A DNA stretch of 64,000 bases from Nocardioides sp. Root190 (GTDB taxonomy: Bacteria > Actinomycetota > Actinomycetes > Propionibacteriales > Nocardioidaceae). A model generated the notes under the pieces. That model made no database searches. It had not been told where the DNA came from and worked only from the letters and a program-made list of their open reading frames with translations. Positions within the stretch are counted from its first letter, which is position 1; each line of letters opens with the position of its first letter. The position numbers and the translations under genes are program-made. Below are positions 15,875-24,894 of this stretch, one piece after another. Location: assembly GCF_001428565.1 (NCBI RefSeq), contig NZ_LMIA01000010.1, forward strand, positions 370,306 to 434,305, read 5' to 3'.

Positions 15875-16858
15875 TCAGATCTCGAGAACGACCTTGCCGA
15901 AACCGGCACCGGACTCGAGGTGGGCGTGGGCGTCGGCCGCACGGTCCAGGGAAAAGGCGCGGTCGATGACCGGCGGTGGTACGTCGTACCGGGCCATCAG
16001 GTCCAGCAGGCCGGCGAAGTCGCGCGGGCTGCCCATCGTGGTGCCGAGCAGGTCGTACTGCCCGAAGTAGAAGGGGCGGACGTCGATCGTGGCCTGGTCC
16101 GAGCGGTTGGCGCCGAGAACAACCAGGCGGCCGCCGGGCCGCAGCGCCCGGATCGCCTCCGGCCAGGCGCCGACCGAGTCGAGGACGACGTCGAATCCCT
16201 TGCCCCCGTTGACCTCGCGGGCGTCCTCGGGCCACGACAGCGAGCCCGCGCCGTCGTACCGGACACCGCCGGAAGCGCCGAGCGAGCAGGACTGCTCGAT
16301 CTTCGCGTCGGCCGAGGAGGTGACCACGACCCGTGCACCGACGGGGGAGCCGAGCATCACGGCACTCGTCGCGACGCCCCCTCCGGCGCCGAGCACGAGC
16401 AGGCTCTCGCCCGCCTGCAACCGCGCGCGGGAGAACAGAGCCCGGTAGGTGGTCAGTCCGACCAGTGGCAGTGCGGCCGCCTCAGCCCAGCTGAAGCCGG
16501 CAGGCTTCGGCGCGACGCACTCGTTGGGGACGGCGACGCGCTCGGCGTAGGTGCCGGGCCGGTGGTCGCCGAGGATCTCCCACTGGCGGCCAGGTGCCGA
16601 CTCGTCAGTGCCCCAGAAGAGAGAGGGCAGGACCACGACGTCCTCGCCGGTGATCAGGTCCACACCGGCACCGTCCGCGCCCGGCGTGTGCGGCAGCGGG
16701 GAGGAGTACTTGCCCTGACGCACGAGTACGTCGTGCCAGTTGAGTGCTGCGGCACGCAGCTCGACGACCGTCCAGCCCGAGCGGGCCTGGGGGTCGGGGC
16801 GATCGGCGAGCCCGAGCACCTCAGGCGCGCCGTACGCCTCCTGGACGACGGCCTTCAT
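15875..16858 (-). CDS. Zinc-independent quinone oxidoreductase-like MDR dehydrogenase
   Basis: A 327-residue medium-chain dehydrogenase/reductase. It begins MKAVVQEAYGAPEVL, has the substrate-domain LNWHDVLVRQGKY, and binds NAD(P)H through LVLGAGGGVATSAVML near residue 160. The usual structural-zinc four-Cys lobe is absent, which places it with quinone oxidoreductase/enoyl reductase-type members. It may reduce an alpha,beta-unsaturated intermediate. The ATG overlaps the upstream LLM gene stop as ATGA, and enoyl-CoA hydratase follows after 25 bases. Confidence 0.82.
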   Translation of the reverse strand: MKAVVQEAYGAPEVLGLADRPDPQARSGWTVVELRAAALNWHDVLVRQGKYSSPLPHTPGADGAGVDLITGEDVVVLPSLFWGTDESAPGRQWEILGDHRPGTYAERVAVPNECVAPKPAGFSWAEAAALPLVGLTTYRALFSRARLQAGESLLVLGAGGGVATSAVMLGSPVGARVVVTSSADAKIEQSCSLGASGGVRYDGAGSLSWPEDAREVNGGKGFDVVLDSVGAWPEAIRALRPGGRLVVLGANRSDQATIDVRPFYFGQYDLLGTTMGSPRDFAGLLDLMARYDVPPPVIDRAFSLDRAADAHAHLESGAGFGKVVLEI

Positions 16859-17808
16859 GAAACCGGGGTGAGCGAAAGCAGCCGGTCGCGGACCTGGCCG
16901 GAGAGCTCGATCGCCTCGTCGGCCGAGTCGGCCACGGGGATCAACGTGATCGTCCGGGCTCCGGCCTCGACGTACGACGCAACGAAGTCAGCGACGTCGT
17001 CGGCGGTGCCGGCCGGTGCGATGTGCTGGAACTTCTCCGGAGGGAGGTTGTAGAGCGTGGACATCGACTCACCGAGACCAGCGCGGGCCCGATCGCCATC
17101 CGAACCGAGCCCGACCCAGATGTTCAGGCCGGCGAAGGAGGGACCGGACTGGTCGCGCTCGGCGAAGCCGTCGAGGATCTGCTGGTGGGTCGCGGCATAG
17201 CGACGCGCCGAGCACCACATGCCGAGCCAGCCGTCGCCGTGCTCGACGGTCCGGCGCACGGCGACGTCGCCACCGCCTCCGATCACGATCGGGACCCGGG
17301 GGTTCGGCGCCGGAAGCACGCTCGATCCCTGGAACGAGTAGAACTCGCCGTCATGGTCGACCTTCACACCGCTGGCGATCGCACGGAGCACCGCGAGGTT
17401 CTCGTCGACGCGACGGCCGCGGGTCGCAGGATCGATGCCCATGTTTGCCACCTCGCTCCGGTCCTCGCCTCCGACACCGACCCCGAGGGTCAGCCGTCCC
17501 GGAGCGATCTGGCTCAGCGTGGCCAGTTGCCTCGCAGTCGCGAGGGGATGACGCAGGCCGAGCAGGTAGACGCCCATCAACACGTTGAGGGTGTCGCTGG
17601 TGGCGAGCGCGGCGGTGGCCGCGACGAATCCGTCGAAGCCCTGCCCGCCATGGAAGCTGATGTGGTCACCAACAGTGAGATGGTCGAGGCCCGCGGCCTC
17701 CATGCTGGCCAAGAGCTGGCGCCGTCGGGCCGGGTCCGCCTCGAGGAAGTCGTCGTTGAGGGCGATGCCGACCTCGATCTCAGTGTTCATCTGTCGATGC
17801 TCGCTCAC
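16855..17808 (-). CDS. LLM-class (luciferase-like) flavin oxidoreductase
   Basis: A 317-residue TIM-barrel protein of the luciferase-like family, which in actinobacteria use F420 or FMN. Visible features are LTVGDHISFHGGQGFD near residue 41, GRLTLGVGVGGEDRSE near residue 103, and PIVIGGGGD. The GTG at 17808 overlaps the epoxide hydrolase stop (GTGA). An ATG at 17790 is an alternative that would suit a transcript starting at the internal operator at 17831. Substrate is unknown; the family includes reductases and Baeyer-Villiger-type monooxygenases. Confidence 0.82.
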   Translation of the reverse strand: MSEHRQMNTEIEVGIALNDDFLEADPARRRQLLASMEAAGLDHLTVGDHISFHGGQGFDGFVAATAALATSDTLNVLMGVYLLGLRHPLATARQLATLSQIAPGRLTLGVGVGGEDRSEVANMGIDPATRGRRVDENLAVLRAIASGVKVDHDGEFYSFQGSSVLPAPNPRVPIVIGGGGDVAVRRTVEHGDGWLGMWCSARRYAATHQQILDGFAERDQSGPSFAGLNIWVGLGSDGDRARAGLGESMSTLYNLPPEKFQHIAPAGTADDVADFVASYVEAGARTITLIPVADSADEAIELSGQVRDRLLSLTPVS

Positions 17809-19007
17809 GGACGCCCGCCTTCACAACTATTGGTCTGACCAGAAAATGGAGAAGTCTCCAACCCACCGAGGGTCGCGACGAATGCCTGGATCTCGGCAGC
17901 GAGCAGGTCCGGGACCTCTGCCGCCGCGAAGTGGCCGCCGCGGTCCATCTCGCGCCAGTGGCGCAGGTCCCGGTACTGACGGGCGACCGCCGAGCGGGGG
18001 GGCCGGATGATCTCCGCCGGGAAGATCGAGCAGCCCGTGGGTACGTCGACCGGCGCGGCCTGGGCACGCCAGTCGACCTCGCGGTACAGGCGCGCCGCCG
18101 ACGCACCCGTCGCCGTCAGCCAGTAGACGGAGACGATGTCGAGGACGTCGTCGAAGGACAGCAGCGAGATGCCGTCCTGATCAGTGCCGGACCAGTCCCA
18201 CAGCTTCTCCGCGATCCACGCGCACAGCGCCACAGGCGAGTCGACGAGCCCGTAGCCGATGGTCTGCGGACGGGAACGCTGCACCTGGGCATAGGCATAG
18301 CCGTCCTTGCGGTAGTGGTCCTCGCGCTCGAGACCGCGCCGTTCACTGTCGGAAGCGTCTGCGCGGTCCTGCTCGGTCGCCCGCGACACCGGCAGGGTGA
18401 GGTGCAACCCTGCCACTCGATCGGGATGCCGTCGGGCGAGCGCCGAGCTCACCACCGCACCCCAGTCGCCACCGTGGGCAACGAAGACCGGGTAGCCCAG
18501 GGCCTCCATCAGCGCCGCCCAGGCATCCGCCGTGCGCTCGATCCCCCACCCCGTGCTCGAGGGACGGGCACTCCAGCCATGGCCGGGCAAGGACGGGGCG
18601 ACGACGTGGAACGCCTGTCCGTCGCGCGGCTCGGTGAGGAGCGGAACCAGGTCCAGGAACTCGAAGCACGTGCTCGGCCAGCCGTGCGTCAGCACGAGGG
18701 GTACGGCGTCCGGGCGACTCGACCGGACGTGCACTGCGTGGATCCCGAGACCGTCGACCTCGACCCGGATCTGGGGCACCGAGCCCAGCCGCTTCGCGAG
18801 CCGATCCCAGTCGTAGCCGCGCTGCCAGTGGCCGACCAGCTCCCGGAGGTCGGCCAACGCAGGTCCTTGTGCGTTGCCGGGTTCGGTCGCCTCCTCGGGC
18901 CACCGCGTGGCGTCGAGCCGTGCACGGAGGTCTGTGATCTCGTCATCGGAGACCTCCGGCACGAAGGACTGCGGCAACCCCGTTGTCGGCGACGGCAGGA
19001 CGGGCAT
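17805..19007 (-). CDS. Epoxide hydrolase (EHN-type alpha/beta hydrolase)
   Basis: A 400-residue soluble epoxide hydrolase-like protein. The N-terminal EHN domain covers about the first 110 residues. The oxyanion motif HGWP is at 109-112 and the nucleophile is Asp181 in HGGDWGAVV. A C-terminal His lies in RGGHFAAAEVPDLL. These enzymes open epoxides to diols. It follows the AliA-like CoA ligase by 18 bases. The last 12 codons contain a perfect FadR-type operator sequence (17831-17841), so the coding end doubles as a probable regulatory site for the next gene. Confidence 0.85.
   Translation of the reverse strand: MPVLPSPTTGLPQSFVPEVSDDEITDLRARLDATRWPEEATEPGNAQGPALADLRELVGHWQRGYDWDRLAKRLGSVPQIRVEVDGLGIHAVHVRSSRPDAVPLVLTHGWPSTCFEFLDLVPLLTEPRDGQAFHVVAPSLPGHGWSARPSSTGWGIERTADAWAALMEALGYPVFVAHGGDWGAVVSSALARRHPDRVAGLHLTLPVSRATEQDRADASDSERRGLEREDHYRKDGYAYAQVQRSRPQTIGYGLVDSPVALCAWIAEKLWDWSGTDQDGISLLSFDDVLDIVSVYWLTATGASAARLYREVDWRAQAAPVDVPTGCSIFPAEIIRPPRSAVARQYRDLRHWREMDRGGHFAAAEVPDLLAAEIQAFVATLGGLETSPFSGQTNSCEGGRP
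17831..17841. promoter_or_regulatory. FadR-type operator TGGTCTGACCA inside the epoxide hydrolase 3' end
   Basis: TGGTCTGACCA is a perfect palindrome around its centre base and matches the FadR-subfamily GntR consensus best of all copies here. It lies within the coding end of the epoxide hydrolase, 23-33 bases upstream of the LLM start, which suggests an internal promoter. Confidence 0.6.
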
Positions 19008-19025
19008 GGGGGTGGGCCGAAACGC

Positions 19026-20687
19026 TCAGGCGTCCGCAGGCGCCAGCTTGGAGGCGATGTCGGCGCGCAGGAGGTGCTTCTGCACCTTGCCGGTCGCCGT
19101 CATCGGAAGCGCCTCGACGATCTCGATCCGCTCGGGCAGCTTCTGGGTCGCGACGTTGTGCTCACGAAGGTAGGTGCTCACCTGGTCCAGCGTCAGCTCG
19201 CTGCCCGACGCTGTCGGGACGACGTACGCACAGACCTTCTCGCCCAGGCGCTCGTCGGGCATGCCGACAATGGCGACATTGGCGATGTCGTCGTGGGCGA
19301 GAAGGTGCTCCTCGAGCTCGCGGGCGCTGATGTTCATGCCGCCGCGGATGACGATGTCCTTGAGGCGACCGGTGACGCGCACGAAGCCGTCCTCGTCCAT
19401 CCGGCCGAGGTCGCCGGACCGCGAGAAGCCGTCGGGCGTGAACAACGCGGCGGTCTCCTCGCCGTTGCGGAAGTACTCGATCATGTGGCTCGGGCCGCGG
19501 TAGGAGATGTCGCCCTCCTCACCGCGCGGGACCTCGATGCCGTCGGAGTCGACCACGTGGATGGAGGCGCCGTCGAGGGCCGAACCATCGGAGGAGGCCG
19601 AGCGCGACGCCTCGTCGTTGACGGTGCACATGGTCGTCAGGAAGTTCTCAGAGCGGCCGTAGAGCGAGAGGGTCTGGCAGCCGGCGAAGAGCTTGCCCGA
19701 CGCCTCGACGACCGAGCCCGGGATCGGCGAGCCCGCGCACACCCACAGGCGCAGGCTGGACGCGTCGTGCTTCGCCGGGTCGTAGGCACCCATCAGCATC
19801 TGGAGGAACGGCGTCGCCGTGACGGCCGCCGTGCAGCCGTGCTCCTCGATCAGGCGCAGGCCCTCGGCGGGGTCCCAGGCCTCCATCAGGTAGGACTTCG
19901 CGCCGGCGAGCAGAGGCAGCAGGACGCTGGTCACCAGTCCGGTGCTGTGGGTGATCGGCGACGGACCGAACTGCACGTCGGCCGAGGTGTACTCGAGGCT
20001 CTTCGCAATGGCGGCCGCGCTGGAACGGATCGTGTTGAAGGTGTGGAAGCAGCCCTTGGGACGCGACGTGGTGCCGGAGGTGTAGACGATGAGGAAGCCG
20101 TCATCTGCCGAGGAGTCGGCACCGAGCTCTGCCTCCAGGCCGGCGACATCGCCCTCGGCGTAGAGACCCTCGAGGGAGGAGCCGATGGCAGGCTGGGCGG
20201 AGCGCGCGACGTAGAGCTCGCGGAGGTCGGGCGTTCCGGAACGCAGCTCGCCGAACATGGCAGCGTGGTCGAAGCCGCGGAACTCTCCGCACGTGACGGC
20301 CATCGCCGCTCCCGAGTGCTGCAGGACGTAACCGACCTCGTCGCCGCGGTAGATCGGCATGATCGGCACGAGGATCGCGCCGATGCGCGAGGCCGCTGCG
20401 GCAACAATCGGGAACTCGACCCAGTTGGGCAGTTGGGCGGCGATGCGCTCGCCTCGCTGGAGACCGGCCCGCTTGAGACCCACGGCCAGGCGGACCACCC
20501 GGTCGGCGTACTCACCGAAGGTCAGGGCGCCTGCTGCATCGACGAGGAAGGGCGCATCAGGCGTCGCAGCGGCCTGCGCCGTGACGAGCTCGTAGAAGCT
20601 CGACTCCTGCCAGTAGCCCTGCTCGTAGTAGGAGGCGATGTCGGCCTCGGAGTACCTGTCGCGAATGGTCTTCAACTGCTCTGCCAT
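19026..20687 (-). CDS. AliA-like cyclohexanecarboxylate-CoA / acyl-CoA ligase
   Basis: A 553-residue AMP-forming acid-CoA ligase. It has the P-loop VYTSGTTSRPKG, the SLYGRSENF adenine motif, FSRSGDLGRMDEDG, and a C-terminal TATGKVQKHLL catalytic lysine. The region around AAQLPNWVEFPIV, IMPIYRGDEVGYVL and CGEFRGFDHAAM resembles AliA, the cyclohexanecarboxylate-CoA ligase, more than ordinary fatty-acid ligases. The ATG at 20687 has AGAGGGA upstream. It begins a long minus-strand operon. A TGGTCAGGCCA operator lies about 60 bases upstream, with the identical 11-mer in front of badI. Confidence 0.82.
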   Translation of the reverse strand: MAEQLKTIRDRYSEADIASYYEQGYWQESSFYELVTAQAAATPDAPFLVDAAGALTFGEYADRVVRLAVGLKRAGLQRGERIAAQLPNWVEFPIVAAAASRIGAILVPIMPIYRGDEVGYVLQHSGAAMAVTCGEFRGFDHAAMFGELRSGTPDLRELYVARSAQPAIGSSLEGLYAEGDVAGLEAELGADSSADDGFLIVYTSGTTSRPKGCFHTFNTIRSSAAAIAKSLEYTSADVQFGPSPITHSTGLVTSVLLPLLAGAKSYLMEAWDPAEGLRLIEEHGCTAAVTATPFLQMLMGAYDPAKHDASSLRLWVCAGSPIPGSVVEASGKLFAGCQTLSLYGRSENFLTTMCTVNDEASRSASSDGSALDGASIHVVDSDGIEVPRGEEGDISYRGPSHMIEYFRNGEETAALFTPDGFSRSGDLGRMDEDGFVRVTGRLKDIVIRGGMNISARELEEHLLAHDDIANVAIVGMPDERLGEKVCAYVVPTASGSELTLDQVSTYLREHNVATQKLPERIEIVEALPMTATGKVQKHLLRADIASKLAPADA

Positions 20688-20709
20688 GTCCAGTCCCTCT
20701 TCTCGGGTG

Positions 20710-20725
20710 TGCGACCTGCATCACA
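20710..20725. promoter_or_regulatory. CRP-like palindrome upstream of the AliA-like ligase
   Basis: TGCGACCTGCATCACA matches the CRP-family pattern TGTGA-N6-TCACA with one mismatch. It shares GACCTG-NN-TCAC with the site at 58510. It lies in the leader of the ligase gene, so repression is as likely as activation. Evidence is motif only. Confidence 0.35.
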
Positions 20726-20743
20726 CGACGTTGTCGCAGAATA

Positions 20744-20760
20744 TAATGGTCAGGCCATTA
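20744..20760. promoter_or_regulatory. FadR-type operator TGGTCAGGCCA with extended arms
   Basis: TAATGGTCAGGCCATTA has perfect TAATGG/CCATTA arms around a 5-base centre. On the minus strand it is followed at once by TATATT, a plausible -10 element, so a bound repressor would block the promoter of the AliA-like operon. The core 11-mer is identical to that at 49076. Confidence 0.68.
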
Positions 20761-20798
20761 AAGCAACGAGGCCTTTCCGCAGTCCGACGCCCCACGCG

Positions 20799-21215
20799 TC
20801 AGGCCGCGGCACTCGCGCTGGAGGCCCGTGATGCTTCGAACGATGTCCTCGCCAAGCCCACTGCGACACCCACCAGCACCGCGGTGACGGTGGTGAGCAG
20901 CAACTGGACCAGGGGCAGCTCGCCCGCGCCGGCGCGAACCAGCGGAACGATCAGGAAGTAGCTCCCGACGGCAGCCGCGGGTGCTTGACGCCAGGCGGAG
21001 ACCGGCGTGCCGGGCGGTGTCGCAGCGACGGCGGCGGCACCGAAGGCCACCAGCGCCACGAGGAGGAGCCAGACGTAGCCGAGTGGTTCGGCGAGCTGCA
21101 TCACCGCAGGATGGACCAGGCCGCCCACGAGCAACACACCGAAACCGCGGAAGGCTCCGCGGATCACGGCGGCGTAGCCAAGGGCGCGAGTGCTCATGCC
21201 CGGAAACCTAGACAT
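20799..21215 (-). CDS. Small membrane protein, function unknown
   Basis: A 138-residue protein with about four hydrophobic helices (roughly residues 24-40, 46-65, 80-95 and 100-120). I cannot assign a family. ATG at 21215 is chosen because GGAG lies 7 bases upstream; ATG at 21197 is possible. It is 64 bases downstream of the 72-residue membrane protein and could be the last gene of the mce operon. Confidence 0.6.
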   Translation of the reverse strand: MSRFPGMSTRALGYAAVIRGAFRGFGVLLVGGLVHPAVMQLAEPLGYVWLLLVALVAFGAAAVAATPPGTPVSAWRQAPAAAVGSYFLIVPLVRAGAGELPLVQLLLTTVTAVLVGVAVGLARTSFEASRASSASAAA

Positions 21216-21279
21216 TCAGGGTCTCCGAGGCATCGCCCTTGGGGCGGAGCCCCCTCCTCCGAACGGCTCACGGTCGACC

Positions 21280-21498
21280 TCAGACGAGCGCGAGGACTCC
21301 AGCGCCGGCCAGGACGAGTCCGGCGATGTAGCAGGCGCAGGAACCGCGGTGCAACGAACGGATCCGGCGCTCACGGTCGAACACCTCGAAATGGTCGGGG
21401 ACCAGGACCAGTGCGTGCGTCCGACCCCAGTGTCCGAGCAGGCCCACCCCCAGTCCCATCAGGACCAGGACACCCGCGTGCACCCATTGCTCGACCAC
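21280..21498 (-). CDS. Small two-helix membrane protein
   Basis: A 72-residue protein with an N-terminal helix (about 5-22) and a C-terminal helix (about 52-71) joined by a charged loop (FEVFDRERRIRSLHRGS). It has no recognised family. The GTG start at 21498 is only 4 bases after the stop of the parvulin-type gene, so it is probably translated as part of the mce operon. Confidence 0.55.
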   Translation of the reverse strand: MVEQWVHAGVLVLMGLGVGLLGHWGRTHALVLVPDHFEVFDRERRIRSLHRGSCACYIAGLVLAGAGVLALV

Positions 21499-21502
21499 CG
21501 GT

Positions 21503-22624
21503 TCACCTGCTCCCGGTCACGTTGGCCTGGTCGATGTCGGGCACGGCGTCCGGGTCCTTCGGCCGGAACCCGTCGGCATAGGTCACGTCGTGGCCCTTGA
21601 TGACCTCCGACAGCCAGCCGCGCCACTTCTCCAGCGACTTCTCGGCCAGAACCGTCTCCCGCAGCGCGTCACGCAGCTCGGCGTAGACAGCGGCTCGCGC
21701 GGGCAGCGCCCGCTCGACCTTGCCGACGTTCCAGCCGGACTCCGTCTTCACGGGGCCGAACAGGCCGCCGACCTCGGCACCGAAGGCAGCCGCGGCATAG
21801 TCCCCCTCGAGGTCCGCTGCCGACACATCGCCGAGCGAGCCTCCGCCGTCACGGGTGGCCGAGTCCAGGCTCGTGCTGCGCGCGACGGCAGCGAACTTCT
21901 GGCCGCGGCGGAGCCGCTGCAGCACAGCCTGCGCTGCCTGCTCGTCAGCGACCACGATGTTGCTCAGTGTGCGACGCACCGGCGTCGCGAGTTCCTCGCG
22001 TCGCTCCTCGAAGGTCTCCTCCAGCTCGGCCTCGGTGACGTCCACGCCGCCGGCGACGTCGTCGAAGAGCCGCGAGACGAGGAGCTGGTCGCGGATCTCG
22101 TCACGCACCTGCTCCTCGGTCGCACCCAGCTCACCCAGCGCAGCCACGAAGGCAGTCCTGCCGCCGTCGGGATAGCGCTGGGTGATCAGTGCCTGGAGTG
22201 TCTCGTCGACCTCCTTGGCCGCGATCACGATGTCACGCGCCCTCGCCTCGTCCTCCAACATCAGCTGGACGGCCATCGACTTGGCGGCGTCGCGCAGGAA
22301 GTCCGACTTCTCCGCCCCTTCCTGCGGGGGCTGGACCCCGTAGAGCGCCTGGAGTCCGTCCACCCGGCGGTCCACGTCGTCAGCACTCACCACCACGTCC
22401 CCGAGACGGAAGGCGGCGTCCTCAGGCAGGTCCCCCCGCTGGAGGAGCCACCACGTCACCCCACCTGCCAGGACGGCCAGGACCACCAGCACTGCGGCCA
22501 GTCGTCGGCGGTCAGTGTTGCGCAGTCGCTGACGCCATCCTTCGGACGGGCCCGAGATCTTCGTGAGCGTCACCTCCGGGGTGACGGCGTCCTCCGCCGG
22601 TGCCGTGTCCGTGCTGCTGGTCAT
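21503..22624 (-). CDS. Membrane-anchored parvulin-type peptidyl-prolyl isomerase (SurA/PrsA-like)
   Basis: A 373-residue protein with a cytoplasmic N-terminus, one transmembrane helix (about 42-62) and an extracytoplasmic part. That part has a SurA_N-like chaperone region and a rotamase (PpiC) domain at about 230-320, including RRGQKFAAVARSTSLD, GGSLGDV and VKTESGWNVGKVE. Such proteins assist folding of secreted proteins. Its ATG overlaps the RND gene stop as ATGA, so it is part of the mce operon; it may help fold the exported MCE proteins. That role is inference. Confidence 0.8.
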   Translation of the reverse strand: MTSSTDTAPAEDAVTPEVTLTKISGPSEGWRQRLRNTDRRRLAAVLVVLAVLAGGVTWWLLQRGDLPEDAAFRLGDVVVSADDVDRRVDGLQALYGVQPPQEGAEKSDFLRDAAKSMAVQLMLEDEARARDIVIAAKEVDETLQALITQRYPDGGRTAFVAALGELGATEEQVRDEIRDQLLVSRLFDDVAGGVDVTEAELEETFEERREELATPVRRTLSNIVVADEQAAQAVLQRLRRGQKFAAVARSTSLDSATRDGGGSLGDVSAADLEGDYAAAAFGAEVGGLFGPVKTESGWNVGKVERALPARAAVYAELRDALRETVLAEKSLEKWRGWLSEVIKGHDVTYADGFRPKDPDAVPDIDQANVTGSR

Positions 22625-24894
22625 GGGGTGCCTCCGGTGAGTTCCAGGTGGTCGACGGGGTCAGGATCGATGCCGGCCCCGGGTGCATCGACCGACGCAT
22701 CGACGGGCGCAGCCGGTGCCACCCCGGCAGCCGTACGACGACCGGCATCGAGAGTGGCCAGTGCGGACGCGATCAGGACCGAGAGCGCTACCGAGCCGGC
22801 CAGGGCAAGCCCGAGCTCGCGGAGCACGGGCAGGGACGAGGTCAGCAGGACGCCGTACCCACCCAGCGACAGGAGCACGGCGAGCAGCACCGAGCGCCGC
22901 ATGCCCGCATCGTCGGCGCGACGCGCCGCGAGGAGGAGGACGGTGAACTCGGAGCCCACGGCGGCAGTCAGCACGCCCAGGGCGAGGGTCAGCGGGTTGA
23001 GCGCCCCGATCACCAGGACCAGGAGCGCGACCGAGAGGCCAGTGGCGATGCCGGCGGCCAGCAGGGCAAGCGCTGCGTCACGCCGGTTCGGGAGCAGCAC
23101 GACCAGCGCGATTGCGGCGGCGACGAGCGCCACCACGCTGGCCTCGTAGCGCTCGCTGTCGACGAGGTCGTAGCCACGCTCCGCAGCGGCAGGGAGACCG
23201 GAAACCTCGACGGAGTAGCCGGCCGGCGGCGGCGGGAGCGCCTGCTCGATGGATGCCACGAGGCTGCGGTCCTGGGCCAGCTCCGTCCAGGCGATGCCGT
23301 AGCTGGCGAGCGCTTCGCGACCGTCGGCGGAAATCACGGCCGAGGTGATGTACGGGGGCAGCGCCGCCACGCCGGAGCGGACCTGGTCGACGGTGGGGTC
23401 CTCACCGAGGAAGGACAGGAGACCACTGATGGTCACCACCGGCTGCACCCGGTCGCCGAAGCGCGTGACGATCTGCTGCTCGGCCGTCCGTGCCCAGGCG
23501 ATGGCCTCGGGCGTGAGCACGTCCTCACCCAGCAGGCGCACGTCCATCTCCGCGCTGAAGCCGAGGGCCTCCTCGACCTGTACCGCGTCATTCAGCGCGG
23601 GCAGACCGGCGAGCAGCTGTTGCGGGTCGGTCTTGAGGTCGGCGACGGACAGGACGCTCCAACCGACTGCGGACCCGACCACGCCGAGCAGGACCGTTGC
23701 TCCGGCGACGCTGCGCGACATCGACCACGAGATGCGCTCCTCGATCTCGGGTGCGGAGTCCGAGGTCGTGGGACGGACCCACGCGGCCAGCAGGCTCAGG
23801 CCGACGACGAAGGCCAGACCGACCGGCACCGCGAAGCCCAGCTCGGCCACGAACGGCAGCGGCGAGAGCAGCAGGCCGGCGAAGGCGAGCGCGGACGACA
23901 TCGCGACCGCGAGCACGACACGACGGTGGCCGGGCCGGGAGAGGTAGACGGGGTAGTAGCTGCCGAGGCCCAGGATGATGGGCAGGAAGGTGGCGGCACC
24001 CAGCGAGAGCGGTTCCTCGCGCCATCCGAAACACGCGAGCGTGCCGGCGGTGGCCCCCGCCATCACCAGCAACGGCGCCAGCCGCCAGCGACGGCGGCGG
24101 GTCCACGGCACGAGGAACAGCACGAGGGCGACCACGGCGAAGGCCGTCAGGGCGAGCCGTGGGAGCTCCCCACGCAGCCGGTCGGCGAGACCGACGCTGA
24201 CCACGGGAGCGCCGGTGACGATCGACTCCGCGCCCTCGGGCACCGCTCCGTCCCCGCCCAGCACCTCGCGGACGTTGTCGGCCAGGTTCGCCGACGCCTT
24301 CTCGTCCAGGTTCTCGCGCGGGCGCAGGAAGATCGCGACCGTCTCCTCACCCGGGAGGTACTGCCGCCACTGCGCCCGCACGCGTCCCGTGTCCGGTTCG
24401 GACACCACCGAGTTCACGAACTTCTCGTTACGCAGCGTGGGAAGCCCGGCCGGCAGTGCCTGGACCAGCAGTGCGCCGTAGCGGCGTTCGAAGGTCGCGA
24501 GCTCCTTGTCCAACCCTGCCTGCTCGAGGGCGTCGCGCTGGCCGCTGAGCTCAGCCAGCATCTGCTTGACCCGCAGCGCGATCTGGTTCAGTGTCGTCGC
24601 AGGCCCATAGGTGGCCACCACGTCCTCGAGCCCGGCGAGCTGGCCCTCGAGCTCCAGGAGGCGCCCAAGGCGGTCGTCCCCCAGCGGATCTCCGCCGCCT
24701 TTGATCAGGACGACGACCGGGTCGCCACCGAATTGCCGCGCCATGCTGTCCAACGCCTCGACCGCGGGGTCGTCGGAGGGGAGCAGGGAGTCGAGCTCGC
24801 TGTCGACCTCGAGCCTGCTGAGCCCGACGGCAGCCCACGCCCCCGCCGCCACCACGAGGGCGACGGCGAGGAGGAGGCGCAGGCGGGTGCTCAC
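22621..24894 (-). CDS. RND/MMPL-family membrane transporter
   Basis: A 757-residue RND-superfamily protein. It opens with one transmembrane segment and the motif LEVDSELDSLLPSDDPAV, then a large periplasmic-type loop, a block of five or six helices (about 240-400), a second loop, and a second helix block (about 620-740). This fits the MMPL/HpnN-like group that moves lipids or large hydrophobic molecules. It overlaps MceF by 4 bases and the parvulin-type gene by 4 bases. Its placement suggests it works with the Mce importer. Confidence 0.82.
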   Translation of the reverse strand: MSTRLRLLLAVALVVAAGAWAAVGLSRLEVDSELDSLLPSDDPAVEALDSMARQFGGDPVVVLIKGGGDPLGDDRLGRLLELEGQLAGLEDVVATYGPATTLNQIALRVKQMLAELSGQRDALEQAGLDKELATFERRYGALLVQALPAGLPTLRNEKFVNSVVSEPDTGRVRAQWRQYLPGEETVAIFLRPRENLDEKASANLADNVREVLGGDGAVPEGAESIVTGAPVVSVGLADRLRGELPRLALTAFAVVALVLFLVPWTRRRRWRLAPLLVMAGATAGTLACFGWREEPLSLGAATFLPIILGLGSYYPVYLSRPGHRRVVLAVAMSSALAFAGLLLSPLPFVAELGFAVPVGLAFVVGLSLLAAWVRPTTSDSAPEIEERISWSMSRSVAGATVLLGVVGSAVGWSVLSVADLKTDPQQLLAGLPALNDAVQVEEALGFSAEMDVRLLGEDVLTPEAIAWARTAEQQIVTRFGDRVQPVVTISGLLSFLGEDPTVDQVRSGVAALPPYITSAVISADGREALASYGIAWTELAQDRSLVASIEQALPPPPAGYSVEVSGLPAAAERGYDLVDSERYEASVVALVAAAIALVVLLPNRRDAALALLAAGIATGLSVALLVLVIGALNPLTLALGVLTAAVGSEFTVLLLAARRADDAGMRRSVLLAVLLSLGGYGVLLTSSLPVLRELGLALAGSVALSVLIASALATLDAGRRTAAGVAPAAPVDASVDAPGAGIDPDPVDHLELTGGTP

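Noticed and set aside
16450..16464. TGGTC-AGTCC-GACCA inverted repeat resembling the FadR-type motif
   Set aside because: It has a different spacer (5 instead of 1 base between TGGTC and GACCA) and lies well inside the quinone oxidoreductase coding region, far from any start.
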